From Ficedula albicollis (taxonomy: Eukaryota > Chordata > Aves > Passeriformes > Muscicapidae): a stretch of DNA of 64,000 bases. The stretch covers positions 57,045,769-57,109,768 of the forward strand of contig NC_021677.1 of the NCBI RefSeq assembly GCF_000247815.1, written 5' to 3'. The notes beneath the pieces were generated by a model that was not told the origin of the DNA, made no database searches, and saw only the letters and a list, made by a program, of their open reading frames with translations. Position 1 is the stretch's first letter; each line of letters opens with the position of its first letter. A program made the translations under genes and the position numbers. This document shows positions 13,788 to 27,500 of this stretch, one piece after another.

Positions 13788-13985
13788 CACAGAATCACAG
13801 AATGATTTGGATTGGACTTAAAGATCATCTAGCTCCAATCCCCCTACTATGGACAGGGACACCTTCCACCAGACCAGGCTTTTCAAAGCCCCATCCAACC
13901 TGGCCTTGAACACCTCCAGGGATGGGGCAGCCACAGCTTCTCTGGGCAACCTGTGCCAGGCCCTCACCCTCACTACCTTTGCAGC
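13788..13985 (-). mobile_element. CR1 LINE 3' fragment
   Basis: A well-preserved CR1 tail in reverse orientation. It begins TCACAGAATCACAGAATGAT and runs through AAAGATCATCTAGCTCCAAT, GGACAGGGACACCTTCCACC, AGACCAGGCTTTTCAAAGCC, CCATCCAACCTGGCCTTGAA and AGCTTCTCTGGGCAACCTGT. It is 5'-truncated at about 200 bases, non-coding, and sits in BRF1 intron 1. Confidence 0.95.
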
Positions 13986-14739
13986 ACCTTAACAATCCTA
14001 CAAACAACATTGTTTCTAAAATTCTGTTCTGTCATTTCCACAAACACTTTCCCCAAGTGCACACATCACTTGCTAGAAGAGCACAGTGTGAACACACAGT
14101 GAATCCCCTGCAACCACACCTTGTGCCAGCCAGATAAAGTCACCATGAGCATGTTAGAATGTGCTGCACTCACATTTTCATTTTTACACACCCACCACCT
14201 TTAGGGTGCCTATCTGTCTTCGTGGGCACTAGACTCTGTTCTTTCAGGGTCACATAGAACAGGTAACTAACTAACTATACAAGGGCCAAGACTTAATGTG
14301 CTATCAAGGAAAAAAGTTCAGCCAAGAGCAGCATCTCAGGATGCACACAAAGAAAGGCTACACCTTAAAGAAATTTTGTAAAGTGCTATGCAATTCATCC
14401 AGAAGGGTAAAAAAGCCTTAGTATGGTGCATATCTCTTTTCCTTTAGATTTTTTTTAAAGGATAAAGGCATCCCAAAATGTGCTCTAGCTTGCATTGCCA
14501 TCTGTCCTGCATAATTTTGGGTGGGAGGGAAAAATCAGAACAAGCCCTTAAAAATATAATCTCCACATCACAACAGGAAAAAAATGAAGGATACAAGAGC
14601 TGCTCATAAGCTATAAAAAAACTAATGCCAGCACCCTCAGTTGGAAGACAAGAATGGCATCAGACAACTCCTAGCCTACAGTAAACTCCAAACTCCAATT
14701 TGCAGTGCTGCATTCTCCACCAGAGAAAGAATTCCTCTT

Positions 14740-15598
14740 TCTTCCCCACAGCTATACAATCCACCAGATCCACTTGTTTCACTGCTAAGCTCTTTCCCAT
14801 GCTTTTGGTTATGTTTCTTTCTCTTTATGCACATTCCCCATACAGATTTTCCATCTCTCCCCCTTCAAACACTACATCTTCCCCACACCCATTTTCCTTC
14901 TCTCCCCTTCTAAATGCTGTGTCTCCTTGATGTGGCCTTTTGCCATGTTTTATCCTCCAGAGCATTCACACAATCACCCCAATCCAGCTACTGACAGGAG
15001 ACCCTTGACCCTTCACATCCAGCCTGTTTCTCCTCCTTGTGCCCCATGTTCCCTCTACCCATTAAACACCCAACCCAACCTTTCCTGTCCTCTATGCCAA
15101 ATATTTCATCTACCTCCCCATTTCCTGTGCACTCGGCCCTTCCACAGAGCCCCAAACCTTCTCACATGTCTGTCCCAGCCCCTCACACATTCACTCCACC
15201 ATACTCAGAGCATCTCTCTCATCCTGCACCGGTCTTTTCTCCTATTCATCCTAGCCTCCCCTACCCCATTTCTGTTTCACCCTGCACAGCACACTCTCCT
15301 TGTCCCCATGCATTGCTTCTCCCATTTCTATTCTGTGCAGCACTAGCTCCCACGTGCACCATTCATATCCCTTCTTTGCTCAACATGGTTTTCCACAGTC
15401 TGTCCCTCACACCCTTTGCACAGCACCCTTTTCCCTATAAATTGTCCTTATCTCCCAGCACAGTGTCCTTATCTCCCCTATACATTGTCCTCACTCCCCC
15501 ATGCAGCATCCCCATAACCCCACCCCCTAGCACAGCATCTCCCTGTCCCTCTCCCCACACTGCCCACTATTCCCTCACCCCCATGCCCTGTCCCTGAA
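14740..15598. repeat. degenerate C/T-rich repeat tract, left part
   Basis: For roughly 850 bases the + strand is dominated by C and T with very few G. Loosely repeated phrases recur: CACAGCA, TTATCTCCC, CATTGTCC, CCATGC and CTCCCC. Clear near-repeats are TCCTTATCTCCC at about 15445 and 15468, and GCACAGCATC-like blocks after them. This explains the long proline/serine-rich open frames here (for example 14927-15346 and 15037-15597), which are low-complexity artefacts and not genes. The same composition resumes after the CR1 at 15599-16240. Confidence 0.7.
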
Positions 15599-16240
15599 CT
15601 CACAGAATCACACAATCAATTAGGTTGCAAAAGACCTCTAAGATGCTTGAGTCCAACTTGTGACTGAACACCACCTTGTCAACCAGACCACGGCACTGCG
15701 TGCCATGACCAGGGGCAGTGATTCCACCGCCCTTCTGGCCAGTCCATTCCAACGTCTAATCACCCTTTCGACAAGGAAATTCTTTCGAATGTACAACCTA
15801 AACCTCCTCTGGTGCAGCTGAAGACTGTGTCCCCCTGTCTTGTCACTGTTCCCTGGGAGCAGAGCCCGACCCCCACCTGGCTCCACCCTCCTGTCAGGGA
15901 GCTGTAGAATGGTCCCCCAGCCTCCTCTTCTCCAGGCTAACAACAGCAGACTTGTGCTTCAGACCCCTTCCCATCTCTGTGCCCTTCTCTGGGCACACTC
16001 CAGCACCTCAATATTCTTCCTGAACTGAGGGGCCCAGAACACAGCACTCAAGGTATGGCCTCACCAGTGCCCAGTGCAGGGGGACGCTCACTGCCCGGGT
16101 CCTGCTGGCCACGCTGCTCCTGACAGAGGCCAGGATGCCACTGGCCTTCTCACCCACCTGGGCACGCCCTGGGCTCAGGTTCCGCCGCTGTCCATCAGCA
16201 TCCCCAGGTCCTTTTCCGCTGGGTCGCTCATCCCTGTGCT
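15599..16240 (-). mobile_element. CR1 LINE 3' fragment, about 640 bp
   Basis: A reverse-oriented CR1 starting CTCACAGAATCACACAATCA. It includes the typical AGTCCAACTTGTGACTGAAC, TGGCCAGTCCATTCCAACG, TCTAATCACCCTTTC, CTTCTCCAGGCTAACAAC, CTTCTCTGGGCACACTCCAG, GGGGCCCAGAACACAGCACT and AAGGTATGGCCTCACCAGTG. Open frames across it are shadows. It interrupts the C/T-rich tract, which continues on the other side, so the tract is older than the insertion. Confidence 0.92.
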
Positions 16241-16453
16241 CTGCCCCTGATCCCACGCCGCTCACAGCACTTCACCCTGCCCCTGTCCACGCCTCTTGCA
16301 GCACCCTTTCTCTTCTGCCATGTGCCACATCTCTCAACACCCTCTCTTCACACACCGCCCGCTATTCCCCACATCCCGCTCCCCGTGCCCCCGGGCACCC
16401 TCTCCGCACACCGCCCTGCCCCACCCTGCCCTTCCCGGCCCGGCCGCACTCAC
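16241..16453. repeat. C-rich repeat tract, right part, up to BRF1 exon 1
   Basis: After the CR1 the + strand again consists of C-rich phrases (CACAGCACTTCACCCTGCCC, CCACATCTCTCAACACCC, CACACCGCCC twice) and becomes CpG-rich toward exon 1. It is the start of BRF1 intron 1. It looks like the continuation of the tract at 14740-15598. Confidence 0.55.
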
Positions 16454-16640
16454 CGTCCAGCGACACGAACTGCCCCACGGCCGAGGAGCCGCCGCCGCTG
16501 TTCTCCACGAACTGCACCTCGGACACGATGATGTTGTCCTCCAGCACGGACCCGCAGCCCGTGCACACCGCGTCCCCGCGCGCCGCGTCCACCTCGATCT
16601 CCGCGCACCCGCAGGCGCCGCACACCCGCCCGCCCGGCAT
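16454..16640 (-). CDS. BRF1: BRF1 coding exon 1 (N-terminal Zn-ribbon)
   Basis: Start codon at 16640-16638 on the minus strand in the context GGCAGGATGCCG, then 62 complete codons plus one base, ending at the donor GGACG|GTGAGTGC. The product begins [20 protein letters not shown]. It has the TFIIB-type Zn-ribbon cysteines C7-x2-C10 and C26-x2-C29, followed by [20 protein letters not shown] and AVGQFVSLD. This is the hallmark N-terminus of BRF1 (human MTGRVCRGCGGTDIELDAA..). BRF1 joins TBP and BDP1 in TFIIIB in the nucleus, and the Zn-ribbon helps RNA polymerase III open the promoter. Reading on past the donor gives a false C-terminus, so the exon ends at 16454. Phase 1 matches exon 2. Only 26 bases separate the ATG from the long C tract, so the 5'UTR and start site fall in or beyond it. 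Confidence 0.96.
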
Positions 16641-16666
16641 CCTGCCCGCTGCACCGGGACGGCCCG

Positions 16667-17721
<1,055 letters not shown>

Positions 17722-17803
<82 letters not shown>
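17722..17803. repeat. 82-base poly-C tract
   Basis: A second uninterrupted C run on the + strand, 177 bases after the 878-base run. It ends at CCCGGCCCGCGCTCGG. On the minus strand it produces a polyglycine open frame with no biological meaning. Confidence 0.97.
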
Positions 17804-17805
<2 letters not shown>

Positions 17806-17845
17806 CCCGCGCTCGGGGATCGGCTGCTCTGCGGCACGTGTCTCC

Positions 17846-17985
17846 TCTGCCGTGGGCAGCGATGCCTTCCACCGGGCCAGGTGGCTCAGAGTCCATCCAA
17901 CCTGGCCCTGAACATTGCCAAGGATGCGGCATCTGCAGCTTCTCTGGGCAACCGGGCCTCAGCACCCTCTGGGCATCAATCACAT
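17846..17985 (-). mobile_element. short CR1 fragment
   Basis: GATGCCTTCCACCGGGCCAG, GTCCATCCAACCTGGCCCTG, AACATTGCCAAGGATG and GCTTCTCTGGGCAACC follow the order of the CR1 3' region seen at 13830-13960. The CR1 is reverse-oriented. Both ends are truncated. Confidence 0.75.
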
Positions 17986-19589
17986 TCATCAATCAAATTA
18001 ATCAGTAAATCAATGACAAAATGACTTGTTTATTTAGAGGCACGCTGGGGTATGCACCAAAGCAATATCTTTCCATCCAGAAAGCTGAGCGTCTTATAGG
18101 CCTCAAATTATGTCATTTGCCTAAAAATATGAAGGCTCTGTGCTTTTGAAAAGAAAAATAGCAACATCATATTGGACATTGTACTGCTATGTACACAGCA
18201 CGTCCTCTTTATTCTATTCACAGAGGTGTATTTGTTAAAATAAGAACTTTGGGTCTCTCCAGATTCCTTCTGCTTCTGCAGGTTATTTCCTTCCTGAAGT
18301 TCCTCCTGCTGATGGTGAGGTAATGAGGACCATAGTAGCCAAGCATGATCTCACAAAATTGTACACTGTGTAGATAATATCAGGGGAAAATTATATTCCT
18401 GATAAACAATCCCTGATAGGTTTTGACAAAGGCCAGCACGAACACAAGAAATCCTGCAGTGAGCAGTTTTGAAATACATTTCCATTTAAAAGTTTCTTCT
18501 TACCTCACTTAGGTAGAGACGAATGTAGTCCTGTTCCAAGAGGACTTAGGTTTTACATCCCTTTGAAAATTGCTGGCGCTTCAATTAAATGTTGCAAGAC
18601 TTTTCTGTGAGTCCCGAACAACTTCAGTGTTTCACTCTGAATGTGAGCAGCAGAGGGCCCTTGTGAAAGCCTGAGATACAGCTGCTGTCCAAAGAAACAA
18701 TCTCCTTTAATGTCATACTGAAGAAGGATGTCTGTTCTAATTTTTACCTGCTTATAAGGTGAGGTTAATGATGATGAAATAAAATGGGTTCCCGATTCAG
18801 AAGACTTCTGTCTTTGCCTCTCACTCATGAAAGTTTTCAAATACAATACTCCTTAAATATTTCAAACATTTCCATAGGACTGTTTTCTATCAGCCAAAAT
18901 ATAAGTAATTTTTCACCTCTGTAAGTTCTTTGCCCTTTCTGCTTGCCAGAGGATTAACTAAATATCTTTTCATATATATCATTGAGTCTGCTGAATTAAT
19001 AACCTCTAGGTCAGTTCATTTAGGCTAAAAATAACCTTTTAGTAAATTGTCCTAAGCCTGAGAGTAAGAGCTGGTCATTTAAAAATTTGTATTGACAAAG
19101 CTCCTTTCCCTGCATTATTTTGCCCTTGTAGTTAAGAGGAGGAAAGGACCTGTTTTCCATTTCACCTACTCATATCTAGTATCTCTTATTTTCACTCCTA
19201 AGTGTGCCCAAAAGTGGTGATCAGGATGTCTGTTAGCGCAGACCAACCAATTTCCTTCCTGCTGTGCCTCCAAAAACACCAAATACAATCCACTTGTGGG
19301 TGTATGGTTTTGACATTCAGTTGTTGAGGTATCAAAGTGAGGAACTGTTCTCATTTGTTTGAAAATTGTATTTTTTCCCTACTGCTCTTACAACATCAGG
19401 AAGAATGCAAATGGCCTGTACAAATCCAGCCTGGAGTGTGAGGGAATTCTACTGTACTCCTGCAGTGTTGTGCAGCACCACAGGAAATACACCAGGGCAA
19501 GCTGATGACAGGTTACTGTACTTTCATAAAGATGGATCCTCCTCTATGAACATAAAGATTGGAAGCAGATACTTCAGTGTCATATATTT

Positions 19590-19732
<143 letters not shown>

Positions 19733-20248
19733 CCACCAGATCCTTTCTGGCTTTCTGGTCTTAACTCAACTTTCTGGGCACTGAGTTTCCCAACACACCA
19801 GCCTGCGTAGGAAATATTTGCATATTTGAGGTGAACAAAGCTTAATCCCTTAATTAGATCAGCTCCTGTGAGCACCCTCAGCTTTCTGGCATTTCAGCTG
19901 GAATTGTTCCTCTTAAAATCATGCCTAAGAGCGTTAATGAAGTCACTCAAGAAGTTTGAAAATACACAAAACTTGAGGCAAAACACAAGCAGAGGAAGCC
20001 TTTTTTGGTTTTGGACAGCCCAAGATAAGGCATAAAGTACGCACTCAACCTGAAAATTTACACTTTGGAGATGAAGTCATAGGGTTACTAGATAAAGGGG
20101 TGGGAAAAAAGGATTTCAAAATGAATTAACCTTATAAGGTGATAGCAAGTGGATGCTTGGGGGTTTTTGTCTGTGTCAGTTCGGACTGTAGCATTTGGCT
20201 ACACTGGTGATGGACACAAGAGGGCACCCAAGGAAATGAAATCATCGA

Positions 20249-20302
20249 GGAGCTGCAGTGCTCCCAAAGTTCAGGGGAGCTGCAGTTCTCCCAAAGTTCA
20301 GG
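20249..20302. repeat. 27-bp tandem duplication
   Basis: Two adjacent copies of a 27-base unit starting GGAGCTGCAG and ending CCCAAAGTTCAGG, with one G/T difference. A T-rich run (20321-20341) follows shortly after. Confidence 0.9.
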
Positions 20303-21382
20303 CTGATTTTCCGTTTTCCTTTTTTTTTTTTTTCTTTTTTTTCGGTCTGCGTATTTTGTAATTATTTCCTCACATTGTTTTCATGACGCTCATCAATGAA
20401 TGGTAATTGAAAAAGCTTTGGGGGGAGTATTCTGAGAATAAAGGATTTTGGCATCTATTAAATCACATCACTGCTGTCCAGAGATAGCACTTGATGGCTC
20501 AGCTTGATTCCTGAGAATGTGGCAGAGACCCCGTGACTTTCCCAGTTACTTTCCCAGGATCTGTGCCTGGTACAATTCTTAGAACATGAGGACAGCAGAA
20601 AGCACAAATTCTGTCTCTTAGAAAATCTTCTGAGAAATTAGCAGTGGAAAAGTCCAAAGATATTGAGCACAAAGATCCAGAAGCTACCACCACTTGAGGA
20701 AGTGTCTCGTAAGCTGGAAACTGTGAGCAGCTATTTTGCTCTGAACATCTGCCCCTGCCAACACACCACTTGAAGATGCATGACTTGTCAGTGGGTGCTT
20801 TTAAGAAGGATGTAAGCAAAGTAAAAATAGATGTGTCCTCCTGGTTTCTAGCAATCTGCAACTTAAGGATTCACCAGCTAAAGGCTCATACACACTAGCA
20901 GATATTTTATCTCTTCAATCAATTTTTTTTTCTGTGTGTGCTTTCAAGAACCACAACATCTGGTGCTTTGAGGTGTATCACAATATAGCTGGGTAGCCAG
21001 TGAAAAAGTTTAAAAATGGCCCAAACATTTCACTTGGCAATCTTGAGTTCTTGTGCTATAGTCACTGGTGAAAAGTTGCTCCCATCACACCTGTTTCATG
21101 TCTTTTATAGCTTCCCTCAATCATGATCACGTCACAAAAGCATCTCTTTCTCCAGATAAGTAGTGTGATGCTGATAAGACAGTCCTACACAAAATAATCT
21201 GTTCAGGGAATCATTTAATAGGAAACTCTTTCTAGTGAAATACTGGTTATGTTCTGCACTGAATAACTGCAGGCCTCCATCACTTGGGGATATAAGCACA
21301 GGAAAATATTCCTGTAAAATGCAATTCTGATTGTCTGCAACTCCTGTATTCTGAAATTTATTTATTAAATTATTGATGGATT

Positions 21383-21521
21383 CATTACTCACCATCAGAG
21401 AACCATTCCAGTCAGCCAACTGTCTGTTTAAGGACCTGTCTGCAGAAGGAAACATTACTCACCATCAGAGAACCATTCCAGTCAACCAACTGTCTGTTTA
21501 AGGAAATGTCTGCAGAAGGAA
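21383..21521. repeat. 70-bp tandem duplication
   Basis: CATTACTCACCATCAGAGAA starts at 21383 and again at 21453. Both units run to TGTCTGCAGAAGGAA, with only a few differences (CAGCC/CAACC, GGACCTG/GGAAATG). Confidence 0.94.
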
Positions 21522-24500
21522 GTTGAACTGAAATGAGGAAATTCCTGGTTACAGGTCTCGTTTTTGAGTGCACACTTGATACTTTGATGCCATATATCTT
21601 TGATACAGCCTAAAAATGAGGCCTTCACTAAATGATGATACTTGTGTGCAAGGATAAAAAACCAGGGACTTGACACTGAATGGTTCTGCATACTGAAACA
21701 CAGAAGCAAACCACAGATCTCACAGAGAGTTCCTATTGTTTTCCAAAATTTGGAACAGAAAACCAGAATTTCAGATTAAATGAGTTAGAAGCATCAAAAA
21801 GTAAATATGAGCGTCCTTTAGTTCTGAAGAATAAGTTTGAAAAATAGCTGTGCAGTGGTTCATTATCTGCTTTAGCATCAAGGTAAATTCAATGCAGTAA
21901 ATTCAGTGCAGTTAAAAAGTGTATATACTATAAACTCTGTAAAGTTCCTAAAGTAGTGCTGAGCATTTATAAATTATGCCTGGCAAGTTAAAAATAGGAT
22001 TAGGAGAAAAGACGGCCACTTAAGTTCACTAGCATTGGATCAGGAAATTTAAAACCCTGCTCTCACCAGGCAGTATTAATAAATAAACTCTTTTTATTGG
22101 CATTTCTTAGGCAGAAGTCTGCCATAACCAGAATGAGTGTGCTGGCATAGAAGAAGAGCATGCCAGTCAAGTGTTATTGAAGAGCCTGAAACATCTGTGT
22201 GTCAACATAGACTCAAAAGTGTGTAGTTTTTAATGTCATGAGCTGTTTGGCCATCAGGGACTCCCTTCAGACTGAAACTTGCAGCAATGAGAGAGAACAT
22301 TGCTGCAGCCACACTCCAACTCCTGCTTTTGCCAGCATGGAAGAGAGGGTAGGGAACACAGTGTCCTCCTTCACACAGCCCATTAGTACTGGGGAAATGG
22401 ATGGAGCAAGCAGCTTGGGTAAGTACAGGCTGGCCTGTGGGTGAGGCCAGTCCTTGCCTGTTTGGGTCATAGAGGACATCAAAGAATTGTCCTTTGAATG
22501 AGCCGTGTGTCATTGCCTGCTTTTCTGACAGGAGAGTCCCTGTGCCTCAAATAGGCCAAAGTTATCCAAGTGCCACAGAAACCATCACTCAAAACTGCAA
22601 GTTGCTGTCTACTGTCTAAAGCTATGAGCAAGCTAAATAAAAACACCATTAGACTTAGAGAAGTCTAATTTCCTGTCACTGGAGAATTTTCAAGAATTTG
22701 GCAGATTTCCTAGTTTGAATTAGTTGAATAAATTAGACAAGTAACATTTTTCAGAGGGCAGACATAAAAATGCCTTGAGTAAAACAAGCTGTTTCATACC
22801 AATAATTTGAGTCAGCCTAAATTAAAAGAAAAAAAAAATCACTTGTATTTTCTTTAAGTCTGGAGTTATCAAAGGGAAAATATGCCACAATTTTCAAAAT
22901 GAGAGACATTTATCATCAGTCTAGGTCTCAGAGAGTACAGTTTTGGTTTTTTTTATTATAAAATAGTTTAAGAGAAAAATGTTAGTACTGTGCAAGCCAC
23001 ATCTCCTTCCCCACTCTTACTCCAAGGTAGGAAGTTTCTTAAACAAGATCCATCCTCAAAGAGGCAATCTTGCCATTTCTTCAGAAAAAAAAGAGCACAT
23101 CAGTAGCACAAAGGGGGAATGCTGTCACCACAGCTGTGCCAATCTCTGCTTTACTCAGAAAGATCTGGGATCATCTCTCTCCTCTGTATTTTACAGTTTC
23201 CCTTACTTAGTTGGGAATTGGGAACCATAGAACTAACTGATGGTGTGAGTAAGGGACAGGTCTGGAAATTAACACTTCCCTGGTAGGATCTGTTGGTTCA
23301 CATCTCTTGGCTTTCTGTTTCCAGGTGCTGCAGATTCAGACTGCCACCTGTCCACATTAAAATCACAGTTTTGTGTTCTCCTTCCCCATCTCATGTATTT
23401 TTTTCTGTAAATTAAAAGTGGGAATCTGATATAACAATATGCCAGTAAGATCTGGAGCCTTTGGCTTGCCCTTCCATTGTCTGTGCTTCAATCAGTCAGC
23501 TCACACCAAGATTATAAAAAACCTGACCCAGGAGTTTACAGTCTGAAGCCCAAATTGAACAGAGCAGTCAGCAGTTTATATATTCGACCAAACAATGAGG
23601 TCTTCAGTCCCTTTTTGAACCAGTTTTCATTACAGGGGTTATGTTTGTATCATATTGCTGAGAATTACACAAAACCATTATTTTTGAAATGAGTACAGCA
23701 GACAACAATGTTGTCAATAATGCAAGTTGTCAGTAAAGTGTGTATATTTAGAGCAGCATGAGAAGTATTTCAGAGAGCTCTTAGCATGTTCAATTCCAGA
23801 TCCACATGCATGCAACATTTCAGAAAATGTAAAGCTTAACAACTATATACTTTCCTTTGAAAGGGAAAGCTAGAAAAGGATGTTCACATACATTTTCTTC
23901 CTATGATATTTTACATATAGAAAGCCTCTACTGAAAAGGTCTTTATATATGATGTCAGTAGAAGGGATGTCCAAAAAAAGAATAAAATTACAGTGTTGGC
24001 ATTTCTAACAAATAAACTAACTTCCCTTCCTAGTTTATCCCATTCTAAACAGCATCTGTGGAACGTTCTTCCTAATAAAGCTTTAGAGCTACTACCACGA
24101 CTTCTCACCCATGCTACAGAAATACTATCCCGATGACCAAAGATTTTGTAATGCAGCAAGCTGCAACAAATATCCATTTGAAACAGCAATTTAGTGGACT
24201 CGGAGCAAAACCTATTTTTATGGCATATAAAATTATGAGGAGCCTTTCCCAATATATACAATGACTAATGATCAGCAGCCTGTACAGCAGTGACACTTTA
24301 GCCACTCCCTCTGTGGTCACCTTTCATTTGCAATCATCAAGTCTGCTAAAAACAAGAGGAGAAATTGCAATTTAAAAGTGAGATTTTTATCAGCTTTCCC
24401 AGACAGAACTTGATTGGGAAAGAAGAGAAAAAGAAAACTTCCTCTCATAGTTGAGGGAGTAAATGAGCAACTAATAAACATTCTAATTTAATAAGTGCAC

Positions 24501-27500
24501 ATACCTGCTTACAAATTTTGTTTTGAGTAACAGAACTGAAAGGTTGATGTAGTGTTTTGATTTTGGTTTGGTTTGATTTTTTCAAAAGTAAATCCCACAA
24601 TTGAATTATACCAATAATGAAAAAAATTGAGCAATGTGCACATAAAGTTTAAGTTGGGAAAACGCAAGGCAAATATTCATTTTTCAATTTGGAAATAAAA
24701 ATCTAGCCTGCTGTTTTCTGTTCCCTCCACACCATTTTCACTCAGTGAAAACAGCACTGTATTGACAATTCTGCTGAAAAGCCCATGAACCTTGAGCAGC
24801 ATTGCTGAAATCCTACATTTCTGCCATAACAGGCCTGGTAGCCTGGAGAGAGCTGATGTGACTGGCTCCAGACACGTATTCTCCACATCAACAGAGCTTT
24901 GCTTTCCTGTATGGACATGGGGGATGCTGACATGCAGCACCCACGAGGGCACAGCTTGCCCTGGGTCCCCCTTCATTGGCCCAATCCAATCCAGCAACTT
25001 CTGGGATTGAAGGTGAGACTTTTTCAGCCAAACTCCTCTGCAGATGAGCTCAGAGTGCACATTCTGGTACCAGGCCATGGCCTCTTTCCTTCTGTACCTC
25101 TGCCCTCCTGCACCACCATCCACGGACAGCTAACTCTGCACTATGGGCCTTGGAGGGAAAGCCAGGGTGTCATCTAGCTCCGTGCAATCCCACTGGGTGG
25201 CTCATGCATTGTTTTCAGCCTCTAATTTGCCACAGGATCACGACCCATCAGTTTTCCACCACCCACAACGCTGCCACTTCAGCCTGTCACTGTCACATAA
25301 TCCCCACTAGGTGACATGTCCTCCTGGGTGTGAGAGGTTTTCTACTAGAAAAGGTACTGAGAGACCAAAATGACAAAAACTAACCAGCCCTGAGGAGGTC
25401 TGGGAGAGCAGCACAGTGCTGATCAGGACATATAACACTGTTGAGTCTTATGGGAAAACTTCATCAGAATGGGAATCTTAATCTTAATGTAAACAAATGA
25501 CTACTTTTGGATTCTTCCAGCCCAGCAGGCCAGAACAGGTAAATATCTACTATCTCAGCATTCCAGCAACTATTAGAAATACACAGATAGGTTTCAATCA
25601 TGCTTAATAATTAACAGTAAGGAAGGGAGTTTCAGGTATTGTGTTAATCAACAGGTGCTAAAGGATTGTGACCTTTTTGGAGGCCAAGTTTGGCATCACA
25701 GTCAATTTTTTCCATGACACATACTAGAAAGCATAGAAACACAATCAGCAAGACCACTTTCTTGCTTCAAGTCTCAATGTTTGAACAAATGAGTCACTGA
25801 TACATGCTTCAGATATTCCTACACTAAAACTAGATTATAAGTCATATGTACGAAATCCACTCCTGCACCATAAGTTGCCTGTGACAGTTTTTACCAAATA
25901 CTGACCTAGAGAATGTCTGGTATGTTCAGACTGATCTAAGAAGTCTGGATTTTATATTTATGATCCCAATTTATAAGCACATGTCACACAAATGGACTTG
26001 TCTCAGTGCTGATTTCAAGAACTAAGGAAAATGCAGCAACAGAAAAAGCTTCGCTGGTCCATTGGCTGAAAAAGCAAAATTTCATCAGATGTATATGCTT
26101 CCATTGCCTTAGTAAAGGGAAAACATGGATTTTTCTGGCAGCATCTGAGTACAAAATAAAGAGTTCATGACTGAAACTGTTAAATATGCACTATTCATTA
26201 GTACATGCAGGGAGGAGTGTAGAAAAGAGCTGTTATAGGTGCTCTAATGCCTGAGATAAGGGTCTAAGATTCAGGAAAGCTGGATATAATTGCAGGCTCT
26301 GACACAGACTTTCTTTATGACCTTGGGCTACTCACCAGATACTGCAAACCCCAAGTTATCCAGCTATATAATGAAGATATGTTTAATTAAAGGCCCCCCC
26401 CCCACCCTCTATTTGGATTGGTTGGTTCTCCTATATTGTTAAATGAGACATGGACCAAGAGAATTACTTTGACCATGGACAAAGGGAGGGATGAGATATA
26501 TGTGATTTAATCCAAGAAACAAGAAAAGCACAGCTCTGGCAGGCCTGGGAGCTGAAGGAGAGGCTTCATCCATGCAGGTGGCATGGAGATGGAGCTGGAG
26601 CTGGGGGACAGGGATTGCTGCTGGGGGCATTAGCACTGTAGGGATGAAAGACCCACCTGGGAGGAGGGTGTAGGTTTTACTGTCAAAGCCAAACTCATCT
26701 CATATGACTTAAATCAGAGCTACAACGATTTGCACCAGAAAAACTGATGGTTCTGAAACCAAAATAGCTCCTTAGTCAAGGGCATATTCCAGGGTTTGAA
26801 TCGTCTTTAGCAAAGGAGAGGGGCACAGTGTCAGAGAGTTTGAGAGGGAACATAGGAAAAGCTAACTGACCTTTATGGAGAATGTCAGCACAGGGAACCA
26901 AGGCTTAATCCTCAGAAAGCCCTGAGGTATCACTCTCATTGGTGCCAGGAAATGTTTGCCCCTCTAAATAGGCAGGCACACTTTCCAACAGAGCATACAG
27001 ATCCAGATGCTGTGTGTGCCTTGATTATTGCATAATATTACCAAATAGGATTTTTTTAAAACCTTTAAAATGTCCTCTCAAACAAATCTGGCTTCATTTT
27101 TCAGAGGTCAGTAAAAGGACCAGCTCATTTCTTTGATGTAAATACCAACTGAGACTGTTGAATCTGCTCTCTCACAGAATCACTTCTTTCCTGAAGAAAG
27201 TAAAATGATATGTTGTCGGACACAAAGAATTTCCCTTTTGCCAAACTGGGATACCATCACTAGAGCATTGAGTGAATTGATCTGGGATAGCTCAGGGAGT
27301 ACCTTTAAAAAGTGCAGTATAAACAGCTTTGCCTTGTAAGGATGAGGAACCCTTGACATACATAGATCTCCAAATTTCCTATAAACGTACCTGATTCCTT
27401 GTAAAACATTTTAATTCTCTCGGCAAAACCACTAAGCCTTTATGGGGATGCCTTGGTGACTTGCCTTTTTGAGCTCCATCTCCCTCCTTCTGTTCCTTTT

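Larger units (their letters stand above)
2825..16453 (-). other. BRF1: BRF1 intron 1 (13.6 kb)
   Basis: The span between the donor of exon 1 (GGACG|GTGAGTGC on the minus strand) and the acceptor of exon 2. It is AT-rich over most of its length and becomes strongly C/T-rich on the + strand from about 14.74 kb to exon 1. It holds several CR1 fragments, three local tandem duplications (130, 59 and about 71 bp units) and a CR1 inserted in the C-rich region. Open frames at 9145-9576 and elsewhere have no recognisable family or splice context. I see no nested gene. Confidence 0.85.

Noticed and set aside
15037..15597. 186-residue Pro/Ser/His-rich frame on the + strand
   Set aside because: Falls in the C/T-rich degenerate repeat, where stop codons are rare on the + strand by composition. 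No domain, no splice signals.
18553..18846. 97-residue minus-strand frame upstream of BRF1
   Set aside because: Considered as an alternative BRF1 5' exon or a BTBD6 exon. It resembles neither, and the strand is wrong for BTBD6.
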